A stretch of DNA of 5,712 bases, taken from contig JAYTCQ010000273.1 in assembly GCA_043736395.1 (NCBI GenBank), positions 1 to 5,712 of the forward strand, given 5' to 3'. Each line of letters starts with the position of its first letter. The first letter of the stretch is position 1. This stretch comes from JAFDVL01 sp043736395 (lineage in GTDB: Bacteria > Acidobacteriota > Blastocatellia > RBC074). A program made the position numbers and the translations under genes. Positions 1 through 5,712 of the stretch are shown in pieces. The notes below the pieces were generated by a model. It was not told the origin of the DNA and searched no databases. It saw nothing but the letters and a program-made list of their open reading frames with translations.

Positions 1-6
1 AGCTCG

Positions 7-25
7 TACTCCAAACATTGGAGTA
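7..25 (+). promoter_or_regulatory. Inverted repeat enclosing the ribosome binding site of the first esterase
   Basis: Positions 7-14 (TACTCCAA) pair perfectly with 18-25 (TTGGAGTA) around a 3-base loop (ACA). The right arm contains GGAG at 20-23, which sits 5 bases before the ATG at 29 and is the evident Shine-Dalgarno sequence. In the mRNA the hairpin would hide the ribosome binding site. As DNA, the dyad could instead be an operator. The repeat and its overlap with GGAG are seen directly. A regulatory role is inferred, because such a short repeat could arise by chance around GGAG. Confidence 0.4.
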
Positions 26-28
26 ATC

Positions 29-1162
29 ATGAAAAAACTATTTATTTTTATCGCGTTGTTATCAGCTCTTACGTTATCAACCTTCGCGCAAACACCGCCG
101 CCTGACAATCTTGTCTCGCCCGAAGTTCATCCCGATGGCAAAGTCACATTTCGCATTCGCGCTGCCAAGGCCAACGAAGTCACGCTCTTTGGCGATTGGA
201 TGGTCGTCGGAACGAAACATCCGATGAAGAAAGATACCGAAGGAATCTGGAGCGCAACCATTGGTCCAATCGAGTCCACAATTCATTTGTATTCATTTAC
301 CGTGGACGGCGTCACGATGGCTGATCCCGTGAATCCACGCATCAAATTGCGGCAACGCACCTCCGCGAGTTTGGTTGAAGTTCCTGCCAAAGGCGCGCCG
401 TGGGAAATGCGCGACGTGCCGCACGGCAGCGTAGAATCGAACTGGTTGCGCACGACTGTCATCAACGGTGAGACGCGACAAGTGTTTGTGTATACGCCGC
501 CTGGTTATGACAAGAATCCAAAGCAAAAATATCCTGTCTTGTATTTGCTCCACGGCAGCGGCGACACGGCAGAAAGCTGGACGCAGGTCGGTGCGACAAA
601 TTTAATTCTTGATAATTTAATTTCTGAGAAAAAAGCCAAGCCGATGATCGTAGTGATGCCGCTGGGTCACGCCGTTCCTTTTGGTTCGGCGCCTGAGATC
701 GCGCGGAAAAATGTACCGTTGATGGAAGAGTACGTGTTGAAGGATTTAATGCCGTGGGCGGAGTCGAAATATCGCGTCGCCGCCGGACGACAGAACCGCG
801 CATTAGCAGGGCTTTCGATGGGCGGCGGACAGACGTTCAACATAGGTTTTGCGCATTTGGATTTGTTCAGTTCGCTGGGTGTTTTCAGTTCGGCGACGCA
901 GCCGGAATTCGCTGAGAAATTCAAAACGGTGCTCGAAGATGCGAAAGGTACGAACGCAAAATTGAATGTGTTCTGGTATGCCTGCGGCGACAAAGACCCT
1001 GTGTTTACGCGTGCGAAAGACACAGAAGCGTTGCTGAACAAACATCAAATTCGTCACACGTTTCGTCCAATAGCAAATGGCATGCATACGTGGCCGGTGT
1101 GGCGGCTGTGCATCAGCGAATTTGCTCCGCTCCTGTTTCAAGGTAACAAGCCTGGCGCGTAA
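29..1162 (+). CDS. Secreted CE1-like esterase with N-terminal E-set (CBM48-like) domain
   Basis: A 377-residue exported serine hydrolase of the esterase-D/CE1 superfamily, which includes feruloyl and acetyl-xylan esterases. Residues 1-20 form a signal peptide (KK, hydrophobic core, cleavage likely after TFA20). Residues ~28-118 look like the Ig-like E-set domain found before such esterases (SPEV, VTFRIRAA, and the GIW and DP motifs). Residues ~135-372 are the alpha/beta hydrolase: VYTPPGY at 154-160, YPVLYLLHGSGD at 168-179 for the oxyanion region, and the nucleophile elbow GLSMGG with Ser263. The likely acid is Asp321 or Asp323 (CGDKDP) and the base is His353 (GMHTW). The start is supported by GGAG at 20-23. 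Length and motifs are normal, so it looks intact. Its closest relative in the window is the gene at 3862-5037, on the other side of the PQQ enzyme. Fold and catalytic class are well supported. The substrate (plant-wall ester, sugar ester or other) is not determinable. Confidence 0.9.
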   Translation: MKKLFIFIALLSALTLSTFAQTPPPDNLVSPEVHPDGKVTFRIRAAKANEVTLFGDWMVVGTKHPMKKDTEGIWSATIGPIESTIHLYSFTVDGVTMADPVNPRIKLRQRTSASLVEVPAKGAPWEMRDVPHGSVESNWLRTTVINGETRQVFVYTPPGYDKNPKQKYPVLYLLHGSGDTAESWTQVGATNLILDNLISEKKAKPMIVVMPLGHAVPFGSAPEIARKNVPLMEEYVLKDLMPWAESKYRVAAGRQNRALAGLSMGGGQTFNIGFAHLDLFSSLGVFSSATQPEFAEKFKTVLEDAKGTNAKLNVFWYACGDKDPVFTRAKDTEALLNKHQIRHTFRPIANGMHTWPVWRLCISEFAPLLFQGNKPGA

Positions 1163-1199
1163 ATGAAGGGATTACGTTTAATTCAACTGAATTTTCAGA

Positions 1200-1245
1200 T
1201 TGTTTAGAGTTACGCGTTCAGGCGTGAACGCGTAACTCTAAACAA
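1200..1245. repeat. Perfect 21-bp inverted repeat in the esterase-PQQ spacer
   Basis: The left arm 1200-1220 is the exact reverse complement of the right arm 1225-1245, with a GGCG loop at 1221-1224. The core of each arm contains ACGCGT. The repeat starts 38 bases after the first esterase stop and ends 32 bases before the PQQ gene start. The stem is far too long and perfect for chance. No T-run follows on either strand (GTACCC follows on +, and the minus-strand side reads TCTGAAAATT), so it is not a classical intrinsic terminator. It could be a dispersed palindromic repeat (REP/MITE-like), an mRNA-stabilising or processing hairpin within an operon transcript, a factor-dependent terminator, or a protein-binding dyad. 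The repeat itself is certain; its function is unknown. Confidence 0.9.
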
Positions 1246-1277
1246 GTACCCATCATTTCATCATTCATCGGAGTTTT

Positions 1278-3677
1278 ATGAAGTTTAGAATTTATTTTAT
1301 TGGGGGTTGGATATTGTGTAGCTTTGCGCTGATGGGGTTGGCGCAGGAGCATACGCAACAAAACGAAAAGAATCCACTTGCCGGAAATCCGACTGCCGTC
1401 GCGGCAGGTCAGCGATTGTATGAGCAGTCCTGTCAAACCTGTCACGGCGGCGAAGGGCGCGGCGGAGATCGTGGGCCGGCATTGGCAGGTGGAGCCTTCA
1501 AGCACGGCAAATTGGACGGTGAAATTTTTCTGAATATTCGCAACGGAATTCTCAGCACACAGATGCCTGGCTTCAAACGATTATCCAGCGATCAAGTTTG
1601 GCAGCTCGTGTCGTACATTCGCAGCCTCAACGTTGTCGCCGCCTCAACCAATGAAAAAACTCTTGGTAATGTTGCGTCCGGCGAATCCATTTTTTTCGGC
1701 AAAGCGAATTGTGCGGCGTGTCATGAAATCAATGCGCGAGGCAAAGGTATCGGGCCTGATTTATCAAGTGCCGGACGTTTTGCTGCTGACCTATTGAAGC
1801 AAAAAATTCTCGATCCGATGACGAACATGAATCCGACGCAGCGACGGCGACGTGGTGCCGGAACAAAAATCGCCATCGTCAAAACCAAAGACGGAAACAC
1901 GATTCGTGGTCTCGTGCGCAGTGAAGATACTTACACGATGTTGCTAACCGATGTGACAGGAAAATTGCATCGCTTTGAAACCCAAAATGTCGAAGTGAAA
2001 TATGAAACGGGTTCGCTGATGCCGACCGATTACGGCAAGCAACTTTCTTCACCGGAAATTCAAAATCTTGTCGCGTATTTGAAATCCTGCAACGGACGCG
2101 ATTTTACCCAAACGGCTAATGCCGAAATTCCTGGCGGACTCACGTTTGATCGCATTCGCAATTCACAATCCGAACCGCAGAATTGGCTGACGTATTGGGG
2201 CGATTATCAAGGCAAACATTTCTCTTCGCTCAACCAAATTAACACAACCAATGTGAGCCAATTGCAAGCGCGCTGGGCGGTGCAAATGCCTGGTGATTCA
2301 ATGCTGGAAGCCACGCCGTTAGTCATTGACGGTGTGATGTATACCAGCGGAATGCCCGGACAAGTTTTTGCACTGGATGCAAAATCCGGTCTGCAAATTT
2401 GGAAGTACGAACGCAAACAAAAGCAGGTGAACCCGTACGAATCCAATCGCTTCAGTCGTGGTGTAGCAGTGCTCGGCAATCGCGTATTTTTCGGCACACT
2501 GGATGCCGCGCTGATTGCGCTTGATGCGCGTACAGGGCAACCGCTGTGGGAAGTGCAGGTCGCCGACACGATGCAGGGTTACAGCATCACTTCGCCACCA
2601 CTGGTGGTTAAAGACAAAATTATCGTCGGCGTCGCAGGCGGTGAATTTGGTATTCGCGGATTTTTAGATGCTTATGATGCAAAGACAGGGAAGCGATTGT
2701 GGCGATTTAATGCAACGCCTGGAACAGGCGAATTCGGCAACGAAACATGGAAAGGCGACAGCTGGAAATTAGGCGGCGGCGCGACGTGGCTGACAGGCAG
2801 CTACGATCCTATACTCGACACAGTGTATTGGACGTTCGGCAATCCTGGCCCTGACATGGACGCCGAAATTCGCAAAGGCGATAATTTGTTTACCTGTTCT
2901 GTTGTCGCGTTTGATCCAAACACGGGTACACGCAAATGGCATTATCAATTCACACCAAATGACGATCACGATTGGGATGCAAATCAGGATGTGATTTTAG
3001 TTGATCGCGTCTGGGAAGGTCAGCCGCGCAAGCTTTTAATTCAAGCGAATCGCAATGGTTTTCTTTACGTACTGGATCGCACGAACGGAAAATTCTTGAT
3101 GGGAAAACCGTACGTCAAGCAAACGTGGAATGCGGGTTTTGATGAAAAGGGAAGACCGAAATTTTTACCGAATTCCAATGCTTCACTCGAAGGCAATGAA
3201 GTCTTTCCTTCGTTAGTTGGCGGCACAAATTGGCAATCTCCATCGTATGATTCTTCGACGAATTTGCTGTACTTAACGTTTGCAGAATCCGGCAACCGCT
3301 TCGTGCGAGCAGAGATGGCGTACGAGCCAGGCAAAGGATATTGGGGCGGACGTACGTTACCTGCGAGCGGTGAAAGCTACGCCGGAATTCGCGCGATTGA
3401 TACGACGACCGGCGAGCGCAAATGGGAACATAAAATTTCACAAGGCTCACTCGCAGCGGGTGTGATGGCAAGTGCAGGCGGAATTGTTTTTGCCGCTACG
3501 CGTGAAGGAAATTTAATTGCTCTGGATGCGAAAACCGGGAAATCGCTGTGGCGATTTCAAACGGGTGGAACGATTGCTGCTGCGCCGATCAGTTATGCGA
3601 TTGATGGCAAGCAATTCATTGCAGTGGCATCGGCAGGTGTGATGTATAGCTTTGCTTTGCCGGATGCGCGGGAGTAA
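1278..3677 (+). CDS. Exported diheme c-type cytochrome / PQQ-dependent dehydrogenase (methanol/ethanol-type)
   Basis: A 799-residue quinohemoprotein. Residues 1-22 are a signal peptide (cleavage likely after GLA22). The first cytochrome c domain (~38-118) has CQTCH at 52-56 and probable axial Met96 (TQMPGF). The second (~130-272) has CAACH at 145-149, GIGPDL at 157-162 and SLMPTDYG at 246-253 (Met248), resembling the Planctomycete/Verrucomicrobium-type heme domain. Residues ~288-799 form the PQQ propeller, with repeated ALDAKTG..W blades. By analogy with methanol dehydrogenase, Glu456 (GGEFGIRG) and Asn522 (TFGNPGP) would bind metal, Trp504 would stack on PQQ, Asp567 (HDWD) would be the catalytic base and Arg592 (NRNG) would contact PQQ. 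It should oxidise an alcohol or sugar in the periplasm and pass electrons through its hemes. The propeller lacks the adjacent-cysteine pair of classical enzymes; Cys540 is its only cysteine. GGAG at 1270-1273 supports the start. The substrate is unknown. Confidence 0.93.
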   Translation: MKFRIYFIGGWILCSFALMGLAQEHTQQNEKNPLAGNPTAVAAGQRLYEQSCQTCHGGEGRGGDRGPALAGGAFKHGKLDGEIFLNIRNGILSTQMPGFKRLSSDQVWQLVSYIRSLNVVAASTNEKTLGNVASGESIFFGKANCAACHEINARGKGIGPDLSSAGRFAADLLKQKILDPMTNMNPTQRRRRGAGTKIAIVKTKDGNTIRGLVRSEDTYTMLLTDVTGKLHRFETQNVEVKYETGSLMPTDYGKQLSSPEIQNLVAYLKSCNGRDFTQTANAEIPGGLTFDRIRNSQSEPQNWLTYWGDYQGKHFSSLNQINTTNVSQLQARWAVQMPGDSMLEATPLVIDGVMYTSGMPGQVFALDAKSGLQIWKYERKQKQVNPYESNRFSRGVAVLGNRVFFGTLDAALIALDARTGQPLWEVQVADTMQGYSITSPPLVVKDKIIVGVAGGEFGIRGFLDAYDAKTGKRLWRFNATPGTGEFGNETWKGDSWKLGGGATWLTGSYDPILDTVYWTFGNPGPDMDAEIRKGDNLFTCSVVAFDPNTGTRKWHYQFTPNDDHDWDANQDVILVDRVWEGQPRKLLIQANRNGFLYVLDRTNGKFLMGKPYVKQTWNAGFDEKGRPKFLPNSNASLEGNEVFPSLVGGTNWQSPSYDSSTNLLYLTFAESGNRFVRAEMAYEPGKGYWGGRTLPASGESYAGIRAIDTTTGERKWEHKISQGSLAAGVMASAGGIVFAATREGNLIALDAKTGKSLWRFQTGGTIAAAPISYAIDGKQFIAVASAGVMYSFALPDARE

Positions 3678-3861
3678 TACGTGTTCAGTAGTAAGTGCAG
3701 TCTTGGCGACTAAACCATGAACCATTATTAATTCGCAATTGTTCATTTTTAATTATTTCCCGAGAAAAATGCAGGCTTTATTGCTTAACAATAGATAATC
3801 AGAAAATGCCCAATTGACAATGTGGCAGTGGTGTAAAGAGTAGAATTTCCTCGATAAAATT
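3678..3861 (+). promoter_or_regulatory. AT-rich spacer with a weak promoter candidate for the second esterase
   Basis: This 184-base spacer is AT-rich and holds no open reading frame of note. A perfect TTGACA lies at 3814-3819 and a good -10-like TAGAAT at 3841-3846. They are 21 bases apart, too far for a normal sigma-70 promoter, so this is only a candidate. GATAAT at 3794-3799 is another -10-like hexamer, without a matching -35. ATGAAC at 3717-3722 pairs with GTTCAT at 3741-3746, but this stem is weak. No intrinsic terminator was found after the PQQ gene, so read-through into the second esterase is possible. Confidence 0.2.
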
Positions 3862-5037
3862 ATGAAACAAATTTTTTTAACCGCTTTATTTTTAATCCTC
3901 ATCACTTCATCAATTCACGCCCAACAAGCGCAGGTGAATTTGGATTGGAACCCACACAAAAACATCGAAAATCTCGTCCCCTTCGGAGCGAATATTATTT
4001 CGCCTGAAGTGTCTGATGACCGGACGGTGACCTTCCGTGTCAAAGCTCCCAAAGCGCTGGAAGTTTCGATTGCGGCTGGCCCGTTAACACTCGCACTCGG
4101 CAAAGTCGGAGCCGCCATTCCCTTGCAAAAAGGCGAAGATGGCGTCTGGACATTAAAAGCTGGCCCCGTGAAACCAAACATCTATGTTTACAAATTAAAT
4201 ATTGATGGCGCGATTGTTCCTGACCCGAATAACACCGTCGCAGGCGTAGGCGATCAGCCGCCTTACAGCATGTTAGTTGTCCACGGCGACAGCCCCGCGT
4301 ACTACGACGCGCGCAAGGTTCCGCACGGCGCCATCACGCGGCATATTTATCATTCCGATGTGCTGAACGGCGAACGCGAAATGTATGTGTATACGCCGCC
4401 GGGCTACAACGCAAAAAAGAAATATCCGGTGCTGTATCTGCTTGGTGGCAGCGGTGAAATGGCTGCGAATTGGGCTATCGAAGGGCGCGCAAATTTCATC
4501 CTTGATAATTTATTGGCCGAGGGCAAAGCCGTCCCGATGATTATTGCAATGCCTAATAATCAAGTCGTTCATCGCTCTCATCCCAAGCACGCTGACTTAA
4601 CATTTAATTTATTCGGAGAAGAATTGCGCAAACACATCGTGCCATTCATCGAACAAAATTACAGCGTCCAAGCCAATCGCAAAGGACGCGCACTCGCAGG
4701 ACTTTCGATGGGCGGACGCCATGCACAATTGACCGGATTCAAAGCACTAGATTTATTCGCTTCGTTTGGCGTGCTGAGCGCAGGCGACCCTGACACAGAA
4801 AAAAGCAGTGCGGAATTTTTGAATAATCCCGCGACAAACAAACAAGTGGATTATTTATTCGTTGGACAAGGAACCTTTGAAGACAAACCCTCAAGCCGCA
4901 CGAACGTCTTTCACGACATTCTCACGAGGCACAAAATCAACCACGAATATTACGTCGGCGGCGAAGGCGCGCACGATTGGGGAACGTGGCGACATTTGCT
5001 CTACGCCAAATTTCTGCCCGGTCTTTGGCGTAAATAA
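3862..5037 (+). CDS. Second secreted CE1-like esterase, paralogue of the first
   Basis: A 391-residue exported alpha/beta hydrolase with the same layout as the gene at 29-1162. Residues 1-20 are a signal peptide (cleavage likely after IHA20), followed by a linker to ~46. An E-set domain spans ~47-140 (ISPEV, VTFRVKAPKALEV, GVW, IDG, PDPNN). The esterase domain runs from ~157 to the end: VYTPPGY at 176-182, YPVLYLLGGSGE at 188-199, DNLLAEGKAVPM at 215-226, nucleophile elbow GLSMGG with Ser282, and base His371 (GAHDW). The acid is less obvious than in its paralogue; Glu340 or Asp341 (GTFEDKP) lies at the matching place. The oxyanion motif reads LLGG where the paralogue has LLHG. No Shine-Dalgarno sequence is visible before the ATG (preceding bases TCGATAAAATT), but the signal peptide fixes the start. 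The gene seems intact. Divergence in the active-site loops suggests a different substrate preference from the first esterase (inference). Confidence 0.9.
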   Translation: MKQIFLTALFLILITSSIHAQQAQVNLDWNPHKNIENLVPFGANIISPEVSDDRTVTFRVKAPKALEVSIAAGPLTLALGKVGAAIPLQKGEDGVWTLKAGPVKPNIYVYKLNIDGAIVPDPNNTVAGVGDQPPYSMLVVHGDSPAYYDARKVPHGAITRHIYHSDVLNGEREMYVYTPPGYNAKKKYPVLYLLGGSGEMAANWAIEGRANFILDNLLAEGKAVPMIIAMPNNQVVHRSHPKHADLTFNLFGEELRKHIVPFIEQNYSVQANRKGRALAGLSMGGRHAQLTGFKALDLFASFGVLSAGDPDTEKSSAEFLNNPATNKQVDYLFVGQGTFEDKPSSRTNVFHDILTRHKINHEYYVGGEGAHDWGTWRHLLYAKFLPGLWRK

Positions 5038-5456
5038 GTTATTGCAGCAAACAGTCGTTGAAGAAATACGATCTGGATAAGCTCGTTCTGATCTTCCTCT
5101 TCCTTAGCTTTTTTCATTGCCTACGTGTGTGCGGCGATTCAAACATGCGGTGCGACGATCAATTCTTACCATCTTAAAATAATTACAATTGCACGAGAAT
5201 CATCAGCATAATCAAGGTCAACTGGTTGCTGTTGCCACGCTGTTTTTTCATTTGTAAAATACACATTCATAAGTATTTGCAGCGTTAGTTATAGGTCAAG
5301 GCGAATTCCTGACCTGTTCCATTGCAATGAAAAGTTATTACGCACTTGTTATTGCTTCGTGAAAAGTCTCCGGTAAATTCTCGTTTGTCAAAGAACCAAA
5401 GAAATCGCTCCCGCGAAATGTTCTTTTAGAATTTTAGTCAACGTCACCGATAAGAG
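5038..5456. other. Intergenic stretch with no convincing gene
   Basis: No protein gene is supported here. The second esterase is not followed by a strong terminator: AAGCT at 5079-5083 can pair with AGCTT at 5106-5110 just before six T's (5109-5114), but this is only a 5-bp stem with a 22-base loop. A better hairpin is at 5293-5315, where AGGTCA pairs with TGACCT and an inner GG/CC pair follows a bulged A; no T-run follows it. ATTGCAAT at 5321-5328 is a short palindrome. TTGCTT (5352-5357) and TAAATT (5374-5379), 16 bases apart, form a poor promoter match that could serve the RNA region downstream. Confidence 0.5.
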
Positions 5457-5597
5457 TCTGCTCTGTGCGAAAGCCAGAGTGGGCAAGTACTCACCGGCCT
5501 GTGTCACAAGCGTGATATGGCAGCGGGAGTCCCCGAAGAGACGAACGGCAAGTGGCCGATCTTCGATTGAATAGGTGCGAAGATCGGCTATTTTTTT
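5457..5597 (+). ncRNA. Candidate structured RNA or leader ending in an intrinsic terminator; family not recognised
   Basis: Successive stem-loops can be read directly. Stem 1 (5457-5483) pairs CTCTG with CAGAG and GC with GC around a GAAA (GNRA) tetraloop, with one bulged T and G-U pairs extending the base. Stem 2 (5499-5520) has nine pairs, three of them G-U, around AAGC. Stem 3 (5524-5535) pairs CGGG with CCCG around AGTC. After a 17-base single-stranded stretch comes the strong terminator at 5553-5597. GNRA loops, wobble pairing and a terminal terminator are typical of a folded RNA such as a small RNA, riboswitch or attenuator. The 5' end and promoter are not defined, so the true transcript may start further upstream. 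GTGCGA at 5465-5470 resembles a group II intron 5' end, but it sits inside stem 1 and nothing else supports that reading. Conservation cannot be checked here. Confidence 0.45.
5553..5597 (+). terminator. Strong intrinsic (Rho-independent) terminator
   Basis: GCCGATCTTCG at 5555-5565 pairs perfectly over 11 bp with CGAAGATCGGC at 5578-5588. A G-U and a T-A pair extend the stem to 5553 and 5590. The loop is 12 bases (5566-5577), and seven T's follow at 5591-5597. It lies about 515 bases after the last protein gene, too far to be an ordinary terminator for that gene. It more likely ends the structured RNA before it, or works as an attenuator for a gene beyond the window. Confidence 0.85.
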
Positions 5598-5639
5598 AGC
5601 TGGTCTTCTTACTAGCAATAGTGCAGACAAAAATCAGGC

Positions 5640-5712
5640 GGCAATGGAGCCATAAGTCCTGAGTTCCTCGTAGCGAGGATGGTTATGAATGAAAGTCGGG
5701 TGCAAATCCAAC
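5640..5712 (+). promoter_or_regulatory. Partial structured RNA cut by the window end (cobalamin riboswitch-like or group II intron-like)
   Basis: CATAA at 5651-5655 pairs with TTATG at 5683-5687, enclosing a tight hairpin of TCCTCG (5665-5670) with CGAGGA (5674-5679) around TAG. Next comes GAAAGTCGGGTGCAAATCC at 5691-5709, in which GTCGG (5695-5699) can pair with CCAAC (5708-5712) with one mismatch. GGTG-N-AAATCC after a GAA-containing stretch recalls the conserved GGGAA...CGGTG...ATCC core of cobalamin riboswitches. Domain I of bacterial group II introns can look similar. The canonical GGGAA is not intact, and the rest of either structure would lie beyond the window. The folding is seen; either identity is a guess. 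Confidence 0.25.

Noticed and set aside
1200..1245. Reading the long palindrome as a Rho-independent terminator
   Set aside because: No T-run follows the stem on either strand.
1251..1269. CATCATT-type short direct repeat before the PQQ gene
   Set aside because: It amounts to about two imperfect units of a low-complexity motif, too short to support a repeat element.
3814..3846. TTGACA and TAGAAT as a sigma-70 promoter
   Set aside because: The hexamers match well individually, but the 21-base spacing is outside the usual 15-19, so it is kept only as a low-confidence candidate in the spacer entry.
5055..5177. Small + strand frame from TTG (LKKYDLDKLVLIF..., about 39 residues) with a hydrophobic stretch
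   Set aside because: It has a non-ATG start, no Shine-Dalgarno sequence and no recognisable family. The hydrophobic run comes from a pyrimidine-rich stretch.
5465..5470. GTGCGA as a group II intron 5' splice boundary
   Set aside because: The motif is short and lies within a GNRA-capped stem. No domain V, matching exon-binding sequence or reverse transcriptase is visible within the window.
5388..5630. Minus-strand reading frame of 80 codons across the structured region
   Set aside because: It starts with TTG, has no ribosome binding site, and its codons run through the terminator hairpin and the other stems on the opposite strand. It is more simply an accidental frame antisense to a folded RNA. 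Protein-level conservation would be needed to revive it.

Overview
The window carries three complete genes on the + strand. They fill positions 29-5037 and are followed by about 675 bases without a convincing protein gene. All three products begin with a clear Sec-type signal peptide, so this is a block of exported (periplasmic or cell-surface) enzymes. The central gene combines two N-terminal c-type heme domains, the second of the kind common in Planctomycetes, Verrucomicrobia and Acidobacteria, with a PQQ beta-propeller dehydrogenase. It lies beside secreted CE1-like esterases, and base composition looks roughly balanced. This best fits a soil or freshwater Gram-negative, most likely an acidobacterium. 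That assignment is inferred from gene style; no rRNA or other marker is present.

Layout: (1) 7-25, an 8-bp inverted repeat that contains the ribosome binding site of the first gene. (2) 29-1162, a secreted esterase with an N-terminal immunoglobulin-like (E-set/CBM48-like) domain and a CE1/esterase-D type alpha/beta hydrolase. (3) 1200-1245, a perfect 21-bp inverted repeat with a 4-base loop, lacking the T-run of an intrinsic terminator. (4) 1278-3677, the diheme PQQ-dependent dehydrogenase. (5) 3678-3861, an AT-rich spacer with only weak promoter-like sequence. (6) 3862-5037, a second secreted esterase with the same architecture as the first and clearly its paralogue. (7) 5038-5456, no gene seen. 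(8) 5457-5597, successive stem-loops ending in a strong intrinsic terminator: a candidate structured RNA or leader. (9) 5640-5712, a second folded stretch cut by the window edge, whose last bases resemble part of a cobalamin riboswitch or of a group II intron.

How the genes may work together (inference): the two esterases could cleave ester-linked substrates outside the cytoplasm. The quinoprotein could then oxidise a released alcohol or sugar, passing electrons from PQQ through its own two hemes to the respiratory chain. The gene order supports a shared role, but the substrate cannot be read from the sequence. The least explained parts are the perfect palindrome at 1200-1245 and the RNA-like region at 5457-5712.
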